Below are positions 56,931 to 64,000 of a stretch of DNA of 64,000 nt, one piece after another. The notes beneath the pieces are model-generated. The model saw only the letters and a program-made list of their open reading frames with translations. It searched no databases and had not been told where the DNA came from. The first letter of the stretch is position 1. The number at the start of each line of letters is the position of its first letter. Where the stretch lies: NCBI GenBank assembly GCA_022702705.1, contig CM040432.1:47704540-47768539 (forward strand). Direction: 5' to 3'. Both the position numbers and the translations under genes were made by a program. Source of the stretch: Papilionanthe hookeriana x Papilionanthe teres. Taxonomy: Eukaryota; Streptophyta; Magnoliopsida; Asparagales; Orchidaceae.

Positions 56931-57637
56931 AAATGTATTCCGCATCGAGTCAGTATGATGTATTTTCAACATGATTGGAATGAAAGTGACCATGTCACGT
57001 TTTTGGCCTTCACCTCTTTGTGCAAATTGATCGGGAAACGCCATTAAAGTTAAATGAACTTCGAACAAAGAACTGAAAAGAAATAAAGAAAGAAGAATAA
57101 AAGAAAACTTTCCTAAAAAAAAATCTTAAAAATGACAAACACCAAATTCACATGAACATTAAATAAACGATAAAATAAAATTTAACCATTAAAAGATAAA
57201 CGAAATCAACACAAATCTCAAATTCCATCCTTCCAAATTTCAAATCAAATTTCAAATTCAATCTTTCCAAATTTCGAATCAAATTCTCAAATTCAATCTT
57301 TCCAAATTCCAAATCCACTCTCGATCAAATTTCAAATTTGATCTTCCCAAATCTCAAATCAAATTCTCAATCAAATTCCAAATCCACTCTCGATCAAATT
57401 TCAAATTTGATCTTCCCAAATCTCAAATCAAATTCTCAACCGAATTCCAAATCCAATCTCGATCAAATTTCAAATTTGATCTTCCAAATTTCAAATCAAA
57501 TCTTAAATCAAATTTCGATCGAGTTCAAACTCATCCTTCCAAATCTCAAATTCAATCTTTCCAGGCTTCAAGTCTCAATCAAATTCAAATTCAATTTCTT
57601 CCAGATCTCGAATCAAATATCAATCACATCAAATTCA
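56931..57637 (+). repeat. Tat-2 3' UTR with short CAAATTTCAAAT repeats
   Basis: Counterpart of 35,103-35,812, with the same 63-bp landmark units (57,325-57,480). The minus-strand open frame at 56,841-57,068 is a shadow. Confidence 0.75.
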
Positions 57638-58760
57638 AACTTTTGGGTCGAGGATTTTACATCCAAGACTGCACTGCTTTAGGATTCTTTCCCTATCGCA
57701 CCGAAATACATCAAAATTCAAACTTTTGGGTCGAGGATTTTACATCCAAGACCGCATCGCTTTAGGATTCTTTCCCTATCGCACCGAAATACATCAAATT
57801 CAAACTTTCGGGTCAAGGATTTTACATCCGAGACCGCACCGCTTTAGGATTCTTTCCCTATCGCACCGAAGTACATCAAAATTCAAACTTTTGGGTCGAG
57901 GATTTTACATCCAAGACCGCACCGCTTCAGGATTCTTTTCCTATCGCACCGAAATACATCAAAATTCAAACTTTTGGGTCGAGGATTTTACATCCAAGAC
58001 CGCACCGCTTTAGGATTCTTTTCCTATCAGCACCGAAATACATCAAAATCAAACTTTCGGGTCGAGGATTTTACATCCAAGACCGCACCGCTTCAGGATT
58101 CTTCCCTATTGCACCGAAATACATCAAATTCAAACTTTTGGGTCGAGGATTTTACATCCAAGACCGCACCGCTTTAGGATTCTTCCCTATCGCACCGAAA
58201 TACATCAAATTCAAACTTTTGGGTCGAGGATTTCACATCCAAGACCGCACCGCTTTAGGATTCTTTCCTATCGAACCGAAGTACATCAAAATTCAAACTT
58301 TTCGGGTCGAGGATTTTACATCCAAGATCGCATCGCTTTAGGATTCTTTTCCTATCTGCACCGAAATACATCAAAATTCGAACTTTTGGGTCGAGGATTT
58401 TACATCCAAGACCGCACCGCTTTAGGATTCTTTTCCTATCGCACCGAAGTACATCAAATTCAAACTTTTGGGTCGAGGATTTTACATCCAAGACCGCATC
58501 GCTTTAGGATTCTTTTCCTATCAGACCGAAGTACATCAAATTCAAACTTTTGGGTCGAGGATTTTACATCCAAGACCGCACCGCTTTAGGATTCTTTTCC
58601 TATCGCACCGAAATACATCAAAATTCAAACTTTTGGGTCGAGGATTTACATCCGAGACCGCATCGCTTTAGGATTCTTTCCCTATTGCGATGAAATACAT
58701 CAAAATCAAACTTTTCGAGGTTAAGGATTTTACATCCAACACCGCATTGCTCCGAGATCT
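57638..58760 (+). repeat. 82-bp tandem repeat array, 14 units (Tat-2)
   Basis: Fourteen units with the same unit-specific variants, in the same order, as at 35,813-36,950. The first unit keeps gactgcactgc, where the other units mostly read gaccgcaccgc. Confidence 0.92.
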
Positions 58761-59467
58761 CTCCTCATCGCAATGATTCAATCCGATCAATTCAATTTTC
58801 TTTCGAGGTTAAAGATGTTACATCTAAAACCTCAAAATTCCAATTTTCATTTCAAATCAAATCCTTCAAATTAATTTCGACAAACTTCAATCTAAATCGA
58901 AACTCCAAACTAAAATTTAAACTCACACATCAAAACATAAATTGAAACAAAATAAAATCTAAATCGAAATTCCCCGCATCATGTGATTTAGGATTCACCT
59001 CCTTTCCTTTCCCCAGCCGAGAGTTCAAGAATCTCCTGGCTCCAGAGATATACTTGACACTCCCCAGCCAGAAACTCTTCTACTTCGTCCTAAGTTCGTC
59101 ACTCGACATCCGTGTTGGTTTTGTTGATCGCTTCGGCCAACACCAATACGCGCGTGTGCTCCGTCACTCACCACACCTATCGGGGGTCCATTTGTCGACC
59201 TCATTTTCGATGAGGTCTTCTCTTCTTCTCTTAGTACTTAGGATCTAGCCTTCAGCTTTTCCTTCGACTCGTCTTAGAGGACTAGAATCGGGACCCACCT
59301 TTTAGAAATTCAAACCACTTCTAAACTCCCCGCAAACTCCACAAACTCGACTATAGACCCCTAATCACCTGTAGGGTTGAAATCAAATGTGGAAGTTTAA
59401 AGGATGAGTTCCTATAGACTCTTCGGCCTTAGGACCGCCCCGAGCGGCTCTGGTCCTGTGAAGGGGC
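58761..59467 (+). other. Tat-2 3' UTR to LTR boundary
   Basis: Counterpart of 36,951-37,633. No gene. A purine run (gtgaagggg) ends at 59,466. Confidence 0.45.
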
Positions 59468-61574
59468 CGACTTACACATACACTTACATACACACTACAC
59501 TTACACACTACATTTCCACACACTTCCTAAATCCACACCCATACCCAACTTAACCTCCCGACTCATGTAGGTGATTCACATGGATGGTCCTTAACCCCTA
59601 AGCTCTCGCTAAGCAGGGTTAGAACAACATAAATGAATGCCTCAAACGAGTCCTTTCATGGCTCATATGGGCTTGAAATGGCTTCATGGCTCAACCAAAA
59701 TGATTTCTTTCCACCTAGATTCACCCAATCTTCAATTTCCCAAATTTTCAATTTTCGACCCCCGGACCCTACACCTACTAAACCTACCCAATACCCTCAA
59801 ATTACTCCAAATTTTCGCAAAATTTCCAAATTACCCAAAATTTTCCAAAATCAATCCCAAACATCTCCACATCACTCAAATTGATCATCCATACCCAAAA
59901 ATACCAAAGATTCCAAAATACCTCCCAATACCCTCCAAATACCCAAAATACCCTTTCGGCCTAAAAATCCAAAAATTCAGAAAATTCCCAGAAAATTCCA
60001 GAAAATCCCAAATATTCCCAATTTCATTTTGTCCAACTACACCATGGGCCAATTTTGTCAATTTACCCTACTTTTGTCAAAACCCCCAAATCGACCCATT
60101 TTAACCCAAAGTGAACCCAATGTCAAACCAAACCTACCCAATTGACCCCAATTTTGGTCCAATTCAATTCTAAACTTCAATTCAACATCCCCAATACCAA
60201 TCTAGACCAAATCCAAGTCCAATTTGGTTGACATTTGGATCCAATTCCACTTTTGCCTTAAAGCCCAATTTGGACCCATGACCCAAACCTAACTCAAACT
60301 CACCCAATTCAACTCCAATTAACCCCAAACCTTTTCTAAATCCTCCTTAACATCCCCACAAACAAAACCCTAGCATGATTTGCCCAAAATTTGAACCCAA
60401 ACCCCACTCAAACTCAACCCAAAGCTAAAAGGCCCATTTTCGACCTAAACCCAAACCTAACCCAAATGAACCCAAACCCCAAAATCAAAACCCAACCAAA
60501 GTCAAAACTCCTTTGAAACACTCCCATAAACATTTCTCAACATTAATTTTACATCAATTTCAACCCTAGCTCAACATTGGCCCAACTTGGCCCACTTGGA
60601 CCTATATTGGCCCATTCACCAAAAGAATTCAAATCCAACCCAATTCAAGCCCAAACTACCCCAAATTTGCTTCAAGTCACTCATGACACATCCATGAGCT
60701 AAACCCAACAATTATTCGGCCCAACCTCTTTACAAAATTTCATCCCAAAATCCATTTTAAAATTCAAAAGCCCACTTTCCTAATCCATCTTAAAAGCCCA
60801 TCTAAAACCCTTTCAAAAAGCCCAAAATTCTTCCAAAGCCCATATGACATTTCCCCTCATCATACTTTCAATTAAAATCATCCCTAAGTCCTAAATTCAT
60901 CATCAAATAATTCCAAATCAAGCCTCATGCCAAATCACCCCTAAATACCAAAATTTTCCTTAAATCCATTTCCATGAAATCGACTTCACTTTTCCCAAGC
61001 CAAATGGAGCCATGGAGCCATGCACAAGCCATATGCAAGCCATGAGAGCCTCTTTACATGTCACCATGCCATTTTGGGCAAAAGGAGGAGGCTCTTTCCT
61101 TAATTCCTAAAGGTGATTAACCACTTCCATGACTCCACTAAACCATGCTTAAGCCTAATCGTACTTGGATCGTGACTCGACCCCACTAATCAAGCCGATC
61201 CAAATCACTTTCTCCTCAGCCTAAACCAGGCCTCGGGTGGTGCACCTAGCCCAAATGGGTGGGTCGACCCATTTAGGTCCAAATCTAGCCATGCCCCATT
61301 CCACTTCGGATCAAAGCCTTTACACATGTCCATGGCCAATCGATCAGCACAAACCTCCAGCCCCCGACCCACTCGACCTCGAGGGTGACCCATGCCTGGC
61401 CGGCCGGCCACCGGCCGCCGGAAAACACCATGGCCGAGAGCTCACATGTGAGCCAACATCGAAATTCTCACTCGCCGAGCCGCCCCATCCCCAGCGGCTA
61501 CCATGGCCGATCTTCTCCTCACCGTAGCAACTCGATCCCAAGCCCTAACTCCCCCGGGAGGCCCCCCACCAGCA

Positions 61575-61585
61575 CTCTATTTAAA
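61575..61585 (+). promoter_or_regulatory. TATA box, second Tat LTR
   Basis: CTCTATTTAAA, as at 39,741. Confidence 0.5.
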
Positions 61586-62189
61586 CTCCACCCCTCTCGG
61601 CCACGAGAGGGAGAGAAGCACAAACCTCGCCAAAACTCGCCAAAATTGTTCCGCACCCTCCTCCATCCTTAGAGCATTTGATCCCCAAGGAAATCCCCCC
61701 GCCATTTCTCCTCCGTAAGCTCAATTTCGCAGTCGAAATTCCACCCAAAACCAGGACATTTCTCCACAGATGAGCCAATTCCCAAATCGATTGGCTCTAC
61801 ACCTTCACCTGTACCAAGGGAAGGTGTCCACCATCAAAAGCCCCATCTCCAAAGCCACCCGGCCTGCTCCAACTCTCCAAGCTTTGTGATCGGCTTGGTC
61901 GAAATCATATCCGTACAATTCCCTGCACCGAGAGACTTCATCCGGAGCTTGCTGGAACCCAATCGAAGGTGCAACAACTCTCGCATCGAAGCCACACTTC
62001 TCTGAGCCAAGGTATGAGCTAACTCTTCATCCCGAGCTTCTGGAGATTCTCCATTTCAAATGCCTTAGTTTCAATGCATGTTAACCGTATAGATGTGTTC
62101 GTCTCTTCAAGACGAATCCATAGAGTATAAGAACATGAAAATCCATCGAGAATCGAGCGAGATCTTGTGGATTTAGTGTGGACTGGCTC

Positions 62190-62395
62190 TCAGCGAGAAC
62201 ACTCGGGACGATGAACGGATGCCGTCCATTCAATACACGCGCGGACGGACGGCTCGGACGGCGTCGGACCAGAGACGCGTACGAGAACCGCGGGGCCCGG
62301 CCGCCGACTCGGTGGCGGCGTCGAATGGGAGCGCGCCGCGCGGTCTTTCGGAGTCGCCGAGGATGCGCCGGCGCCGCGTGGATAAATAGAAAAAT
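62190..62395 (+). other. GC-rich block, second Tat LTR
   Basis: Conserved copy of the block at 40,330-40,555, ending gcgccggcgccgcgtggat. Confidence 0.6.
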
Positions 62396-64000
62396 AGTGG
62401 TATTTTCTCGATTTATTTAATTCCCTAAACTTCAAAAATTCATATCTCCGTGTAGAAAAATTAGAAAAATAAAATAAAAATACCCTCTCGCTCAGTTGAA
62501 GAGAGGAGAATAATGTGGAAAAGAAATCACTTAATTTCATCAAATATTTTATTTTTTATAATTTATTTACTCTCTCGCATTGTTTTAATTCTCCATGCAT
62601 GCATACAATTCACCATAGGCATGAGACCATAGGGCTTTTGAAGCCTCTGAATTTGGGAACATTCCCCGAATTTTCCAAAGTCAGAGGCCATCCCTATGAA
62701 GAGTTCTCGATTTTTCAAGTTCAGGTCACTATTTCGAGTATTTTAATTCCAAGAATAAGCATGTTGTGAAATAAATTCTAGGAAAATTTGGTGATGTTCC
62801 TTACGACCAGAGAACCCGTAGGAAAATAGATTTTGGCTTAGTTCATTCAAAACAACCCTAATCGCTTAAACACCCAAAATAGGTCTTTAATTAATTAGAG
62901 TTAACTAGTGCATCAAATTGACTTCGAAATCAATTCTCCACCGACCTTTAGGATCAGAGGAATCCACCATAAAAGTTTGAGGTCAATCGGACTTGGGTAG
63001 CCCCACTAATCGGGTCGATTAAGCCACTTAGCCATTTTAAACTTTAAAAATTCATAACTTTTAAAATACTTTTCAAAAATTCACCAAATTGGTTTTGGAG
63101 CCTCTCTGATATCAGGGGAACCTAAGAAAATTAAAATTTCAATTTTCTAAAAAGTTGATTTTTAATAATATTTTAATATTTTTAATAATTAAAAAATAAT
63201 AAAAATCACAAAAATAATAAAATGCACCAAAATGTCACATTTTGAATTTTAATCACTTAGGAACAAATCCCATATTTTTCCTAGGTTTATTTAGTGAGAT
63301 ATTAAATTTTAAAAGCTTTAAGGTAATTTTAAAATTAAAAAAATGTATTTTCTAGCATTTTCACCAAAATAATTATAATAAATCACAGAAAAATTCAGAA
63401 AATTGCAAAATTTGCCTCTCTCGGTTTCCTTGATATCAGAGAGATTTTTAAAAAATATAAAATCCATTTTTCAACATTTATTTTATTTTTAAATTAATTA
63501 ACACTCCAAAACTTAAAATAATTATAATAAAAATAATATAATTCAAAAAATCACCAAAATTAGTCCAAGTGCTTCTCTCGGTCATTAGGAATGTCCCCTA
63601 ATTTTCTTAAGGATAGAAACTTTCCTTTGGTCATGTTATCAAATTTTCCTTGAAAATCTCTATTTTCCACCAAAAATAATTATATAAATAAATTAAATAC
63701 AGAAAAATCACATTTTCTCCTCTCATGTCTTTATCGACATATGAGTGAAGTCACATAAAAATTTCAAGTTCATTCGAGTTCAATTTAGTGAGTTATGAAA
63801 TTATTAAGCTTAAGGGGTAAAATGGTAATTAAACTTTTAACCCTTAATTAAAACTTTAGGTTTAATAAAAAATCAACAAGTAAAATATTTGATCTTAATC
63901 TGATTTGGATGATTGAAATTTAAATAATTAAAGGGTAGAAACCCATTAAACAATTTTAAAATGATTAAACTTTAATTAAATAATAGATTAAATTTGGAAG

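Larger units (their letters stand above)
44820..64000 (+). mobile_element. Tat-type retrotransposon, unit 2 (Tat-2), runs off the window
   Basis: Repeats the full gene order of Tat-1 from about 46,276 at an offset of about 21.8 kb, with very high identity apart from changes at CAG/CTG and CGG words. Its 5' LTR is the 3' LTR of Tat-1. Its own 3' LTR starts near 59,468 and is cut by the window end. The first 1.46 kb after the LTR differs from Tat-1. Confidence 0.88.
59468..64000 (+). repeat. 3' LTR of Tat-2, partial
   Basis: Matches the first about 4.5 kb of the LTR at 37,634-42,170. It is cut by the window end before the (AAATT)n tract. The low-complexity open frame at 59,637-60,104 mirrors 37,802-38,311 and is not a gene. 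Confidence 0.65.

Noticed and set aside
24430..64000. Cytosine deamination (CG to TG/CA) as sole cause of the differences between units
   Set aside because: Some TG/CG differences fit, but the frequent CAG-to-CGT changes and one-base indels at the same words do not.

Overview
The window looks like gene-poor, repeat-saturated nuclear DNA from a flowering plant, probably one with a large genome. I see no host gene, tRNA, rRNA or CRISPR array. Everything I can name belongs to two Ty3/gypsy (Metaviridae) LTR-retrotransposon groups: Athila-type and Tat/Ogre/Retand-type. The species cannot be told from the sequence.

Layout. 1-588 is part of a minus-strand Athila LTR. 589-2,966 is a minus-strand fragment of the long Tat-type LTR that appears in full at about 37.6-44.8 kb. 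2,967-5,890 is a plus-strand Athila LTR with a broken gag piece. 5,891-7,891 is non-coding and holds an array rich in TTGACC/GGTCAA and a TATA box. 7,892-8,589 plus 22,062-23,911 is one minus-strand Athila 3' end, split by a younger full-length Athila element (8,590-22,056) flanked by the 5-bp target duplication ACTAC. 23,912 to the window end is a head-to-tail pair of nearly identical Tat-type elements (Tat-1 and Tat-2, repeat offset about 21.8 kb) sharing one very long LTR.

Each Tat-type unit reads, in order: leader, an extra ORF, gag with a zinc knuckle, aspartic protease (D-P-G variant), reverse transcriptase, RNase H, a second archaeal-type RNase H, integrase, a splice-acceptor-like site, and a further ORF. 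A 14-unit array of about 82 bp and the LTR follow. The C-terminal half of the further ORF is an AlkB-type 2-oxoglutarate/Fe(II) dioxygenase resembling plant ALKBH9/ALKBH10 RNA demethylases. It occurs in both units at the place where related elements carry an env-like or unknown ORF. A retrotransposon carrying its own putative RNA demethylase is the most interesting content of the window.

Almost every reading frame is broken. In the Tat pair the breaks concentrate at CAG and CTG (CHG) triplets, where the copies disagree (CTG against CCG, TCG or CG; CAG against CGT or CGTG) while the flanking sequence is identical. Methylation-linked base-calling or consensus error is a strong explanation, so calling the Tat genes dead would be premature. 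The Athila genes look more degraded. Family names rest on motif recognition from memory; no database search was possible.
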